A stretch of 64,000 nucleotides of DNA from an uncultured Clostridia bacterium (lineage in GTDB: Bacteria; Bacillota; Clostridia; Oscillospirales; Ruminococcaceae), in NCBI GenBank assembly GCA_945910815.1, contig CAMDZD010000005.1:53921-117920 (forward strand), in the 5' to 3' direction. The position numbers and the translations under genes are program-made. Numbering within the stretch: position 1 is the first letter of the stretch; each line of letters starts with the position of its first letter. A model generated the notes under the pieces. The model was given only the letters and a program-made list of their open reading frames with translations. It was not told where the DNA came from and searched no databases. Below, in pieces: positions 24,883 to 35,200 of the stretch.

Positions 24883-25890
24883 ATGTGTATTGAAGATATA
24901 AAGAAATTATTTTCAGATTCAGAGAAAGTAGTCATGATTTTCATAAAAGATGAACTCATATGGAGCAACCGTGAGGCGGAATTTTTCGGAGGACAGTTCC
25001 CTGCATACTGCGAATTTGAAAAGGAAGAAACAAAAAAATCAAAATGCCGTGTCAGATTCCGCAACGATGATATAACGCTTGCCGGCGAAATGCACAGGGA
25101 CGGACAATATTCTTTTATTCTTTTTGACAAAAAAGATATTCTCGCTGAAGCCTTTGAGGACATTTACTTTCAGAAATATATTGAATCAAACAATCTTTAT
25201 ATAAAAGCATCAATCAGCGAAATTTCCGCATATGTCACGCTTATGAGAAGTGAAGCCGAAAAAAATGGCAGAACCGATTTTCAGGAATATTATGACGGTA
25301 TCGACAGCAGTTGTATGGGAATTATGAAAACAGTTCAGAACAATGAAATTATGAAATCCACTTCAAAGGATTACAGCAATACAAATTCATTTCTGAATAT
25401 AAAAAATATAATCGATGAAATCTGCATGAATATCGTATGTTCATGTCAGAACAAAATAAAAATAAAAAACAATATCAGAAATGCGAAAATGTATTCAGAC
25501 TGTGACGAAAATCTGCTCAAGCTTCTTTTTCTGCACGTTTTAAGATACGTAATTTTTTCTTCCTATTCCACAGAAATTAATATAAGCTCCTCTCTGCCGG
25601 AAGAAAATTCAGCAGAAATAACTGTTATATGTTCCAAAAAAGAAAAAAACAGCAACCTTACTATGGATTTTTACGATAAAATGATTAATTTTAATATGGA
25701 CGAGCTTCTTATACGCAGACTCTCCGAATCACTGGGCGTAACTGTTGAAAAAAAGGATTTTGACAAAAAAATCTCTATGTCAATGAAATTCAGACTTTGT
25801 GAACCAACCGGTTTGAAAGCTCCAAAAAAGCCCGAAAGACATACAAAATTTTCACCCGCAAACATAACATTCTTTGATTTTGTCGGCTGA
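24883..25890 (+). CDS. Degenerate histidine-kinase-like protein
   Basis: The 335-residue soluble protein reads like a sensor kinase that has lost its catalytic motifs. Residues 1-95 resemble a small PAS-like domain ('VVMIFIKDELIWSNREAEFFG'). A helical segment (100-160) 'ISEISAYVTLMRSEAEK' sits where a phosphorylated His would lie, but no His is present. The C-terminal half contains an N-box-like 'CDENLLKLLFLHVLRYVIFSSYS' in which the essential Asn is absent, and no G1/G2 glycine boxes. I infer a pseudokinase or scaffold. GGAG precedes the ATG. No response regulator is nearby. Confidence 0.5.
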   Translation: MCIEDIKKLFSDSEKVVMIFIKDELIWSNREAEFFGGQFPAYCEFEKEETKKSKCRVRFRNDDITLAGEMHRDGQYSFILFDKKDILAEAFEDIYFQKYIESNNLYIKASISEISAYVTLMRSEAEKNGRTDFQEYYDGIDSSCMGIMKTVQNNEIMKSTSKDYSNTNSFLNIKNIIDEICMNIVCSCQNKIKIKNNIRNAKMYSDCDENLLKLLFLHVLRYVIFSSYSTEINISSSLPEENSAEITVICSKKEKNSNLTMDFYDKMINFNMDELLIRRLSESLGVTVEKKDFDKKISMSMKFRLCEPTGLKAPKKPERHTKFSPANITFFDFVG

Positions 25891-25943
25891 AATAAGTTAA
25901 AATAAAAAATAAGCAGTTTTACTAAAATTTATTCAGAATTTTG

Positions 25944-25972
25944 TTGACAATCATCAAAAATAGTTATATAAT
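25944..25972 (+). promoter_or_regulatory. Predicted sigma-A promoter of the CYTH-phoH-ybeY-era operon
   Basis: TTGACA, 17-base spacer, TATAAT, 51 bases before the first start codon. Confidence 0.75.
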
Positions 25973-26023
25973 AATAACTGTGGATTTCTGCATATTAATT
26001 TTAAAAAATCCGGAGGAATTTTT

Positions 26024-26521
26024 ATGAAAAGCGGTCTGGAAATTGAAAGAAAATTTCTTGTTAAAATGCCCGATTTAAAAAAACTTAACCTGATAAAGCT
26101 TGTTGACATCAAACAAACTTATCTTTCTGACGGCGAAAACGGTTCACAGAGAAGAGTCAGAAAAATTTCATGCGAGGACAAGGTATCTATGACATATACT
26201 GAAAAAAATTTTATATCCCCTGTTGTCCGTGAGGAATCAGAAAAAACCATAAATTCCGACGAATACAGCAGATTGCTTAAAGATGCAAAAGATACTGCAC
26301 CCGTTGAAAAAAAACGTGCTGTATTTCTCTATGAAAATCAGAGGTTTGAACTCGATATTTACCCCTTTTCACAAAAATATGCCGTTCTTGAACTCGAACT
26401 CGAAAGCCCCGAACAGGAAATATATTTCCCCTCTTATGTGAATGTTGTTAAGGAAGTCACCGGCGACAGAAACTATTCAAATATAACTCTTGCCAATGCC
26501 GGAAAATTCCCCGAAAACTAA
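26024..26521 (+). CDS. CYTH domain (triphosphate tunnel) protein
   Basis: The 165-residue protein begins with the CYTH signature ExExK ('LEIERKFLV'), and continues with 'IKQTYLSDGENGSQRRVRK', 'YTEKNF', 'RFELDIYPFSQKYAVLELELES', which supplies the acidic and basic residues of the triphosphate-binding tunnel. Members hydrolyse inorganic triphosphate or related compounds; the exact substrate is unknown. It is first in the operon with phoH. CGGAGG precedes the ATG. Confidence 0.85.
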   Translation: MKSGLEIERKFLVKMPDLKKLNLIKLVDIKQTYLSDGENGSQRRVRKISCEDKVSMTYTEKNFISPVVREESEKTINSDEYSRLLKDAKDTAPVEKKRAVFLYENQRFELDIYPFSQKYAVLELELESPEQEIYFPSYVNVVKEVTGDRNYSNITLANAGKFPEN

Positions 26522-26541
26522 AAAGAAAGTGATTTTATTTT

Positions 26542-27510
26542 ATGTCAGAAAAAAATATACCGGTTTCAAATCAGGCACAGCTTTCCGGTCTTTTCGGAAG
26601 CTTTGACTCGAATATAAGCAAAATTGAAAAGGAATACAGCGTTACAGTTGTATACAGAGACGAAAATATAAGAATTATCGGTCAGAATCCTGAACAGATT
26701 GATTCCGCCGAAAAAGCTATAAATGCCCTTATAAGTCTTGAAAATTCCGGTCAGCCTCTCACTGACCAGACTGTCCGTTATGTCACCTCTATGGTATCAG
26801 AGGGCGAAGAATCAAAGCTGAAAGAATTAAGCTCTGACGGAATATGCTTTACGGCAAGCGGTAAAATAATACGTGCAAGAACAGTCGGACAGAAAAAATA
26901 TGCCGATTCAATAAAAAATAATACAATCGTTCTCGGAATAGGCCCTGCCGGTACGGGAAAAACATATCTTGCTGTTGCTATGGCGGTCAAGTCATTCCGT
27001 AATCACGAAATCAAAAAAATTATTCTTACCCGCCCCGCCGTTGAAGCAGGTGAAAAGCTCGGATTTCTTCCCGGAGATTTACAGGATAAAGTTGACCCCT
27101 ATCTGCGTCCGCTTTATGACGCTCTTTTCGATATGTTCGGTGCGGATAATTTTCAGAAATATATGGAAAAGGGTATAATAGAAGTCGCTCCGCTTGCGTA
27201 TATGCGTGGAAGAACCCTTGACGATGCTTTTATAATTCTCGATGAAGCACAGAATACAACTTCCGAACAGATAAAAATGTTCCTCACCCGTCTCGGAGAA
27301 AACAGCAAAATGGTCATAACAGGTGATATAACGCAGATAGACCTTCCGGATTCAAAAAAATCAGGTCTTATTGAAGCTATGAAAGTCCTCAAGGGAATAG
27401 ACGACATAAATATTCACCGTTTCACTGAAAAAGATGTTGTACGCCACAAGCTTGTACAGGATATTATAAAGGCATACGAAAAATACAATAATAATGAAGG
27501 GAGAAAATAA
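26542..27510 (+). CDS. phoH: PhoH family ATPase
   Basis: The 322-residue PhoH-like protein has an N-terminal KH-like region (about 1-100) and a helicase-like ATPase. The Walker A is 'GPAGTGKTYLAVAMAVK' near residue 134 and the Walker B is 'FIILDEAQNTT' near 231, with 'LTRPAVEAGEKLGFLPG' between. PhoH proteins are linked to RNA metabolism, and in Firmicutes the gene sits directly before ybeY, as here (3-base gap). Confidence 0.93.
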   Translation: MSEKNIPVSNQAQLSGLFGSFDSNISKIEKEYSVTVVYRDENIRIIGQNPEQIDSAEKAINALISLENSGQPLTDQTVRYVTSMVSEGEESKLKELSSDGICFTASGKIIRARTVGQKKYADSIKNNTIVLGIGPAGTGKTYLAVAMAVKSFRNHEIKKIILTRPAVEAGEKLGFLPGDLQDKVDPYLRPLYDALFDMFGADNFQKYMEKGIIEVAPLAYMRGRTLDDAFIILDEAQNTTSEQIKMFLTRLGENSKMVITGDITQIDLPDSKKSGLIEAMKVLKGIDDINIHRFTEKDVVRHKLVQDIIKAYEKYNNNEGRK

Positions 27511-27513
27511 AAA

Positions 27514-28023
27514 ATGCCCAAGTTAAAAGTATATGTAAAAAACAATCAGAATGAAATCAAAGTACCCGTAGGCATAAGAATGCTTATAAGGAGATGCTGT
27601 CAGGCTGTCCTCACTACCGAGGGATTCGAAGACAATGCAGAAGTAAGCGTATCATTCGTAAGCAACAACGAGATAAGACTCCTTAATAAAAATTACCGCA
27701 ACAAGGACAGGGTTACTGACGTTCTTTCTTTCCCTCTTATGGAGGAAAACAACGTTGAAAGGAATCCCGAAACAGGATATGTTCTTCTCGGTGATATTGT
27801 AATCTCACTTGAAACTGCCGTTAAGCAGGCGTCTAATTACGGTCACTCTCTTGAACGTGAAATAGGATTTTTAACTGTTCATTCAATGCTCCACCTGCTC
27901 GGATACGACCACGAAACTTCTCCTCTTGATGAACGCATTATGCGTGAAAAGGAAGAATCCGTGCTTGAAAAACTCGGTATTTCAAGAGATGCTACATTTA
28001 TTACAGGAGAACCTCTCAAATGA
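27514..28023 (+). CDS. ybeY: Endoribonuclease YbeY
   Basis: The 169-residue rRNA maturation and quality-control nuclease has the zinc triad 'HSMLHLLGYDHE' near residue 124 and the preceding 'YRNKDRVTDVLSFPL' and 'LGDIVIS' segments. Its stop overlaps the era start by four bases (ATGA). Confidence 0.95.
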   Translation: MPKLKVYVKNNQNEIKVPVGIRMLIRRCCQAVLTTEGFEDNAEVSVSFVSNNEIRLLNKNYRNKDRVTDVLSFPLMEENNVERNPETGYVLLGDIVISLETAVKQASNYGHSLEREIGFLTVHSMLHLLGYDHETSPLDERIMREKEESVLEKLGISRDATFITGEPLK

Positions 28024-28913
28024 CAAAAACAGCTTTTGTTACTATTGCCGGAAGAACCAATGCCGGAAAATCTTCGCTTCTGAATAGTATTATAGGCGAA
28101 AAAATTGCCTCCGTAAGCGACAAGCCACAGACTACAAGAACACGTATAACAGGAATAAAAACAATCGGTGAAACTCAGCTTGTATTTTTCGATACTCCCG
28201 GACTTCACAAGCCTAAAAACAAGCTGAGCGAACATATGCTCAATACCGTAAAAGAATCCGTATGCGGTATTGACGGCGTTATATTTGTTATGGACTGCAC
28301 CAGAAAAATAACTCCTCAGGAAACGGAACTCCTCAAATCCTTTAACGAATCATCAATGCCTGTTGTACTGGTTCTGAATAAAATAGACCTGCTTGCCGAT
28401 AAATCCGAACTCGCTCCGATTATCGCAAGCCTTACATCTGAAATAAACTTCTGTTCCGTAATACCCGTAAGCGTTACCGAAAACAGCGGTATCGATATTG
28501 TTGAAAATGAAATAATGAAACTTGCTTCCGAATCACCTCACCACTTTCCCGATGACAAATTCACCGACCAGCCCGAAAAAGTTCTCGCAAGCGAAATGAT
28601 TCGTGAAAAGCTCCTTATTCTCCTTAAAGATGAAGTTCCGCACGGAATCGCTGTCGGAATCGAAGTTATGGAAGAACGTCAGGACAAGGATATTCTTGAC
28701 ATCTCCGCCGTTATATACTGCGAAAGAGAATCACACAAGGGTATTATCATAGGCAAGGGCGGTTCTATGCTCAAAAAAGCCTCATCTATGGCAAGAGCCG
28801 AACTCGAAAACTTCTTCCGGATACAAGTAAACCTCAAATGCTGGGTAAAGGTCAAGGAGGACTGGCGTAACCGTGAGGGACTTATTAAAAATTTCGGACT
28901 CTCTGACAAATAA
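28020..28913 (+). CDS. era: GTPase Era
   Basis: The 297-residue ribosome-assembly GTPase shows G1 'GRTNAGKSSLLN', G2/G3 'TTRTRITGI' and 'DTPGLH', G4 'NKID', and the C-terminal KH domain with 'GIIIGKGGSMLKKAS'. Era binds the 3' end of 16S rRNA. Length is normal. Confidence 0.97.
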   Translation: MTKTAFVTIAGRTNAGKSSLLNSIIGEKIASVSDKPQTTRTRITGIKTIGETQLVFFDTPGLHKPKNKLSEHMLNTVKESVCGIDGVIFVMDCTRKITPQETELLKSFNESSMPVVLVLNKIDLLADKSELAPIIASLTSEINFCSVIPVSVTENSGIDIVENEIMKLASESPHHFPDDKFTDQPEKVLASEMIREKLLILLKDEVPHGIAVGIEVMEERQDKDILDISAVIYCERESHKGIIIGKGGSMLKKASSMARAELENFFRIQVNLKCWVKVKEDWRNREGLIKNFGLSDK

Positions 28914-28925
28914 TTTCCATTCATA

Positions 28926-28971
28926 AAAAAATCTCCTTTGGGAAATATAATTACTGTAAAGGAGATTTTTT
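28926..28971 (+). terminator. Hairpin with T tract between era and yqzL that buries the yqzL ribosome site
   Basis: Arms AAAAAATCTCCTTT (28926-28939) and AAAGGAGATTTTTT (28958-28971) are perfect 14-base complements separated by 18 bases. The 3' arm is both the terminator T tract and the Shine-Dalgarno AAAGGAG of the following ATG at 28975, so it could act as an attenuator and translational lock. Confidence 0.75.
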
Positions 28972-28974
28972 TCT

Positions 28975-29112
28975 ATGAATAATCTTGCTGAATGGATTAA
29001 TTTTGAAAAAACCGGTAAAATATCGGATTACCTCGAATACAGGCGAAAGGCTGAAAATGAAGACAATCAACGGAATAGTGATAAAACAGAGGAGCTTCGG
29101 CGAAAGCGATAA
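28975..29112 (+). CDS. yqzL: YqzL-like small protein
   Basis: A 45-residue ORF 'MNNLAEWINFEKTGKI...' shows the YqzL pattern W-x2-F-x2-TG-x-I-x2-YL-x-Y. In Bacillus yqzL sits between era and recO, exactly as here. AAAGGAG precedes the ATG by seven bases. Its 3' half overlaps the start of recO by 56 bases in another frame. It has no known function. Confidence 0.7.
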   Translation: MNNLAEWINFEKTGKISDYLEYRRKAENEDNQRNSDKTEELRRKR

Positions 29113-29812
29113 ATTTGCGGATATACTCACAAATGAGGGTATTATTGAAATACCTGTGAAAGGCGTTAAGAAAATAACAAGCAAAAACAGTTCCTCTGTT
29201 CAGCTTTTTGCGTATTCAAGGTTCTGCATTGACGAAAGAAACGGAAGAAAATTCCTCAACAGTGCAGAACCGATACATATTTTTTACGGTCTGCGTGACA
29301 ATCTCAAAAAGCTTTCGCTTGCATCATACTTTGCTGATATTCTCAAATACTGCATAACAAGCGAAATGCAGAATAATAATGTTCTGCGGCTTTTTCTGAA
29401 TACGCTTTATTTTCTTGAAAAGGATTCGGAAAAATGCGATTTTCTGAAATCAGTTTTTGAATTACGGCTTTTATCCGAAATAGGTCTGATGCCCGATGTT
29501 CTCGCCTGCCGAAAATGCGGAGCTTTTGAACCGGATGAAATATATTTCAGTATTACTGAAAGCAATTTCTGCTGTAAGGACTGCCACGCAAATTCACCCG
29601 AAAACGAAACAGGAATAACAGCTCCGCTTTCACTTCTGAAAGCTGTCCGGCATATAGTTCTGTCTGATTTAAACAGAATTTTCAGTTTCAGAATATCCGA
29701 TGAAATTCAGCATAAACTGTCATATCTTTCGGAGCAGTATATTATTTCACATCTTGAACGTAATTTCAGTACACTCACTTTCTACAAATCTGTAAAGGAT
29801 ATGAAAATATGA
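29057..29812 (+). CDS. recO: DNA repair protein RecO
   Basis: The 251-residue RecFOR-pathway mediator begins 'MKTINGIVIKQRSFGESDKFADILT', the usual OB-fold opening, and carries the four-cysteine zinc site 'CRKCGAF' plus 'CCKDCH' near residues 157-180. AAAGG precedes this ATG; the longer reading through the yqzL region in this frame is not homologous. The stop overlaps mutS2 by four bases. Confidence 0.93.
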   Translation: MKTINGIVIKQRSFGESDKFADILTNEGIIEIPVKGVKKITSKNSSSVQLFAYSRFCIDERNGRKFLNSAEPIHIFYGLRDNLKKLSLASYFADILKYCITSEMQNNNVLRLFLNTLYFLEKDSEKCDFLKSVFELRLLSEIGLMPDVLACRKCGAFEPDEIYFSITESNFCCKDCHANSPENETGITAPLSLLKAVRHIVLSDLNRIFSFRISDEIQHKLSYLSEQYIISHLERNFSTLTFYKSVKDMKI

Positions 29813-32190
29813 ATAAATATCTCAAAACTCTTGAACTTGACAAAATTCTGAAAATGCTTTCGGAACTCTGTTCAAATTCAGCTACAAAAGAAATGGCTCT
29901 CGCTGTCCGTCCCGACAGCGACCTCGAACGTGTAAAATATGAAACTCTTAAAACATATCAGGCTTTAAGCCTTTCGATTCAGTTCGGAACTCCTCCTTTC
30001 AGCGACTTCAAGGACGCTGTATCCCCTGCAATGCGTGCAAAATCGGGAGCTATAATCTCACTCCGTGACCTGCTCGATATAGCAGGACTTCTCCGTCAGA
30101 TAAAAAATCTGAGTGACTGGTACAGCCACTGCGAAAATATCGAAACTGAATTAAGCTATCTTTTCTCACAGCTTAAACCAAATAACTGGCTACTCGAAAA
30201 GCTTGACCGTTCCATATTATCCGACACTGAAATTGCAGACTCCGCAAGTGCGGAGCTTTCCGCAATAAGACGTAAAATCAACCGTGCCGGAACTCATCTG
30301 CGTGAGACTCTCGACAAAATGATTAAAAATCAGAATGTTCAGAAATGCTTGCAGGATAATATTGTTACTATCCGTGACGGAAGATTCGTTCTCCCCGTAA
30401 AAGCCGAACACAGAGGACAGATAAGCGGTCTTATTCACGATACTTCCTCAAGCGGTCAGACAATCTTCATTGAACCTATGTCAATCGTTGAAGCCAACAA
30501 TGATATAAGAATACTCGAGGGAAAGGAACAGGAGGAAATTGAACGCATTATTGCGGAATTATGTTCCGATTGCGGTCAGTATGCCGATATTCTCGAGGAA
30601 AACTATAAAATATGTGCCGAGCTTAATCTCTATTTCGCAAAGGCAAATCTTGCATCAAAAATGAATGCAACACGCCCCGAAATTACTGATGACGGCATTA
30701 TAAAGCTTAACAAGGCACGTCACCCCCTTATTGCAAAAAACAAGGCTGTACCAATAAATATAACTCTCGGAGAAACCTATCAGACATTAATCATAACGGG
30801 AGCAAATACGGGCGGTAAAACTGTTGCACTTAAAACAGCGGGACTTCTCTGTGCAATGACTATGTGCGGACTGCTTATTCCCGTTGCAGACGGTAGCCGT
30901 ATTTCCGTATTTGATAAAATTCTTGTCGATATAGGCGACAGTCAGAGCATTGAACAGAATCTCTCAACTTTCTCCTCACATACCAATAAAGTAATAGAAA
31001 TTCTGAATACTGCAGATACTTCATCGCTTGTACTTCTTGATGAACTCGGTTCGGGAACTGACCCTGTTGAGGGTTCTGCACTTGCAGTATCAATAATAGA
31101 ATCCCTTATGAATTACGGTGCAAAGGTTATTGCAACTACTCACTATCAGGAATTAAAGCTCTTTGCAATCGAAAATCCCAACGCTGAAAATGCATCATGC
31201 GAATTTGATATTGAAACTCTCCGACCTACCTATAAACTTATAGTCGGTTCTGTCGGAAAGTCAAACGCTTTTGCAATATCTGAAAGTCTCGGAATGCCTA
31301 AGCATATCATAGAAAGAGCCGAAACACTCGTGAGCGAGGAAAATTCACGCCTTGAAACAGTTATAGGCAAGCTTGAATCCGCAAGGGCTGAACTCGAAAA
31401 ACAGCTTGAAACTGCCCGGATACTCAAAATTGAGGCTGAAAAAAATGCAGAAAAAATCCGTCAGGAACTCGATTCAATAGAAAAATCAAAAGCCGATGAA
31501 CTCGAAAAAGCACGTATTCAGGCTATGAGTATCATAGAGGCTACAAAAGCCGAATCCAATGAACTTATTGACGAACTCGAACAGCTCCGCAAGGAAAAGG
31601 AGAAAAAAAGCTTCAGCGATGACGTTTCCGCAATGAAATCGAAAAGCCGTCAGAGTTTCAATAAAATGTACGATACGGCTAACCCTGTCAATAAACGTGA
31701 CCTTAATGAGGGATATGTACTCCCGAGAAAATTAAAGCGTGGCGATACGGTTTATATCCCCGAACTTGACCGCAACGGAATTGTTTCGGGAGAACCTGAC
31801 GGAAGTGATACAGTATATATTCAGCTCGGAGTAATGCGTACTAAGATGAATATATCAAAGCTCCGCCTTGTCGAACCTAAAAAGGTTACTTACGGAAACA
31901 AGCCCGTAAAAAAATCATCTAAAGTAAGCGGAAAAATTGAACGCCGTGGCACTATGGAGCTTGATATAAGAGGCTGTGCATGCGATGACGGAATATACCA
32001 GCTTGATTCGTTTATTGACCGTGCAGTGCTTTCAAATATCGGAACAGTTACAATAATTCACGGAAAAGGAACAGGTCTTTTGCGTCAGGCAGTCAGACAG
32101 CACCTTAAAAATCACAAATCAGTGAAAACATTCCGTTCCGGAGTTTACGGAGAGGGCGAAGACGGTGTAACAATAGTTACGCTTAAATAA
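29809..32190 (+). CDS. mutS2: Endonuclease MutS2
   Basis: The 793-residue protein has the MutS-type core and clamp (about 1-310), an ABC ATPase ('ITGANTGGKTVALKTAGLL' Walker A near 328; 'LVLLDELGSGTDPVEGSAL' Walker B near 405), a coiled coil (about 515-620) and a C-terminal Smr nuclease domain ('LDIRGCACDDG', 'IIHGKGTGLLRQAVRQHL', about 715-793). MutS2 acts on recombination intermediates and collided ribosomes in Firmicutes. It ends the operon. Confidence 0.96.
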   Translation: MNKYLKTLELDKILKMLSELCSNSATKEMALAVRPDSDLERVKYETLKTYQALSLSIQFGTPPFSDFKDAVSPAMRAKSGAIISLRDLLDIAGLLRQIKNLSDWYSHCENIETELSYLFSQLKPNNWLLEKLDRSILSDTEIADSASAELSAIRRKINRAGTHLRETLDKMIKNQNVQKCLQDNIVTIRDGRFVLPVKAEHRGQISGLIHDTSSSGQTIFIEPMSIVEANNDIRILEGKEQEEIERIIAELCSDCGQYADILEENYKICAELNLYFAKANLASKMNATRPEITDDGIIKLNKARHPLIAKNKAVPINITLGETYQTLIITGANTGGKTVALKTAGLLCAMTMCGLLIPVADGSRISVFDKILVDIGDSQSIEQNLSTFSSHTNKVIEILNTADTSSLVLLDELGSGTDPVEGSALAVSIIESLMNYGAKVIATTHYQELKLFAIENPNAENASCEFDIETLRPTYKLIVGSVGKSNAFAISESLGMPKHIIERAETLVSEENSRLETVIGKLESARAELEKQLETARILKIEAEKNAEKIRQELDSIEKSKADELEKARIQAMSIIEATKAESNELIDELEQLRKEKEKKSFSDDVSAMKSKSRQSFNKMYDTANPVNKRDLNEGYVLPRKLKRGDTVYIPELDRNGIVSGEPDGSDTVYIQLGVMRTKMNISKLRLVEPKKVTYGNKPVKKSSKVSGKIERRGTMELDIRGCACDDGIYQLDSFIDRAVLSNIGTVTIIHGKGTGLLRQAVRQHLKNHKSVKTFRSGVYGEGEDGVTIVTLK

Positions 32191-32193
32191 AAA

Positions 32194-32218
32194 AAGGCGG
32201 TTCATTTCGAACCGCCTT
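32194..32218. terminator. Terminator between convergent mutS2 and the PL11 gene
   Basis: AAGGCGGTTC/GAACCGCCTT stem with a five-base loop, then TAATTATTTTT; A-rich on the other side, so it can serve both strands. Confidence 0.88.
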
Positions 32219-32226
32219 AATTATTT

Positions 32227-35200
32227 TTAAAGTGGAAGTACTGTTACAATATTTGCAAGATACTGCTGAACGGCAAGAGCGTCATTTGCATTGATACCGT
32301 TTTCGTTGCCCTGAACATCAGCATTGATTAATCCCTGTGAAGAAAGAGTATTGTTTGCACTGTCTGCAACATATGCGGATATAGCTACCGCATCGGCAAT
32401 ATCAACATAGCCGTCACAGTTCGCATCGCCCATAACATTAGCACTTGATGTTGGAGGAACAGTGGTAGTTGTTGTAGTTGTTGTTGCACCTGCATTCAGT
32501 GTAATGCCTGCAATATCAGCTTTAGTATCGGTTGTGGTCTGAGTGTCATTATTCCATATACCGCTCCAGTAAATCTGAACCTGTATTGAATCAACGTTTG
32601 CAGGAACTTTAAAATTATAGTCCATATATCCGTTGCTGTCGAGAGTACCCTCAAAGTCAACGGTTTTCCATTCTTCAAGAGCGTTGTCCCAGTAGCCTAT
32701 TGCACCGCTTATTCCCGCATCAGGAACACCGCTGAATTTAATATCAACAGATTCCGCATTTTTTACGTTTTCCGTAACCATCGGATATTCAATTCCTGTT
32801 GCTGTTGTTGTAGTAGTCGTTGTTGTAGTAGTAGTGGTTGTTGTCGTGGTAGTTGTGGTAGTTACGGGAATATACTCAACCTTTTCAAGAATCCAGCTCT
32901 GGCACTGATGACCGTTGACTTCATACTGCTGAACATTCGCACCGCTTGACTTGTCAGCATTAATTATTTCAACGCATGATTTGTCGCCGGAAACCTTGGT
33001 TCTAATTACATAACTTCCGTCAGAATTTTTAGTGAATTTAAATTTCTGAGCATCATTCTGCTTGAAAGTATATATTTCAATGTTTGTACCGTTATCGGGT
33101 TTCTTGGCAGTAACGTCAAGAGCCTTTGACTGACCGTCACCGAGCTGTGAAATAAGATAATAGTAACCGTCACCTGCTGATACAGCTTTCCATGTATTAT
33201 GGGCAGATGAACCGTCAGCACCCCACTGCTGAACGTTCGCACCGTTTGTATCACTTGCGTCCTGAACTTCCATATAAAGACCGCTGTTTACATTTTTAAT
33301 CATATATACAGCTTCTTCAATAACAGACGCCTCGGGAATTACCGGCTGAATTGGCTCAATAGGTGTAACATTGCCTTTTCCGAGAACTGTTACAGAGGGC
33401 TTTGCAGGCAGAGGCTTTTCGGAACCTAAATAAAAGCTTGCATGAGGAGGCTGATTGTATGCCGTATTCTGTCCGGCAACCTGATTTCTGTACTGAGGGT
33501 CATGCATAAGAGTTGTTATTCTGTAATCGGTTTCATAAGGAGTACAGTAAATTCTTATGGATTTGCTGTCAGCTGACCTGACTATAAGTTCTTCTCTCCA
33601 GTCACCGAAAATATCAGCTGAAAGGCAGGGAGTTCCTTTAGTAGTGTTACATGTATAATAACCGTCAGTCTGAAGAAGATTTGTAAGAGTTCCGTCCGCC
33701 TTCATTTTGGAAATCTTAGCGGGAGAATCCGTGTAGCCGTCAAGGATTTCACGTTCAAGGTCGCCGTCCCAGTAGCTGAGGAAGTTTACAGCAGGACGTC
33801 TGCATGAAAGAAGATTTCCCGAACCGTCAAAGACATCGTTTCCGAGTCCCCAGAATTCCGCACCGTCATTTCCGCTCCATACGTTATCAGCACAGCATCT
33901 TCCTGTATCTCCCGTGCCGTCCTTATGGAAAATTGCCTTGCCTGTTGCACCGTCAAGAAGTGAAACGCCATAGGGTTTATCTTCGTGACAAATCCATACT
34001 TCTGTACCTTTTCTGTCGGGGAGCAGGTCACCGACATGAATAGCATCGCCGTGACCTTTATTATAGCACCAGAGCAGATAGCCATTATCATCAATACATG
34101 TTGAACCGAGTATAAGTTCCTGTCTGCCGTCACCGTCAACATCGGCGGGCATACAGTTATGATTTCCGTCACCGTATCCCGGTGCGGAAGAACTGTTTCC
34201 CGTATCGAATCCCCAGCGTCTTACAAGCTTTTTATCAACAACATCATATGCAACAGCAGTCATTCTTGTATAATATCCTCTGACTGATACAGCACTCGGC
34301 TTGTTTCCGTCAAGATAGCAGACTGCACCGAGAAATCTGTCAACACGGTTTCCGTACTTGTCGCCCCATTTTGAAACATCACCACGGGGGTATTCATAAT
34401 CTACTGTATCGAGAGCCTTGCCTGTTGCACCGTCAAAGAGTGTGTAATATTCTGCACCGGAAAGAATATATCCGTTTGAATTTCTGTAATCCTTTGAGGC
34501 ATCGCCGATAACATTTCCTACGCCGTCAACAGTACCGTCAGCGGTTTTGCATGTCATTTCAGCCTTGCCGTCAAGGTCGAAATCGGCAACGAGGAACTGT
34601 GTATAATGAGCTCCGGCACGGATATTTTTACCCAAATCGATACGCCAGAGCTTAGTTCCGTCAAGGCGATAGCAGTCAATATAAACGTTTCCGGTTTTGC
34701 CTTTCTGTGAATTGTCCTTTGAATTTGAGGGGTCCCACTTCACGAAAATTTCATACTGACCGTCACCGTCAACATCTCCGACAGAACAGTCATTAGGGCT
34801 GTATGTATAATCAGAACCAGCCGGCGGAACGTTCATATTTATATCAAAATATGAATTGTTTGAAATCATCTTGCATGTATCAGAGCTTACAACCTGACCG
34901 CCCGAAACAGTTTCAACTTTGTAAACGCTTGAGGAATTGCCGTCTTTATCGAGATAGCATGTTGCATTTCCTGCCTGACTTGTATAAACAAGGGTATTGT
35001 TGCGGTAGAGCTTGAATTCAGCATTATTGTCATCGTTTGCGAGATACCTCCAGCTTACGAGCATACCCGAACCCGTATTTATTGCGGATATACCCCTGTC
35101 GAGATACTCAACCCTCATAGAAGATACGGCATCAGTTTTTAAAGCATTAAGATTTCCGCCGTATGCAAGAGGTATTGAAACAAGCATACATGCAGAAGTT

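Noticed and set aside
32775..32862. Possible tandem repeat or CRISPR-like array
   Set aside because: It is an imperfect Thr codon run inside the PL11 enzyme, with no spacers or unit structure.
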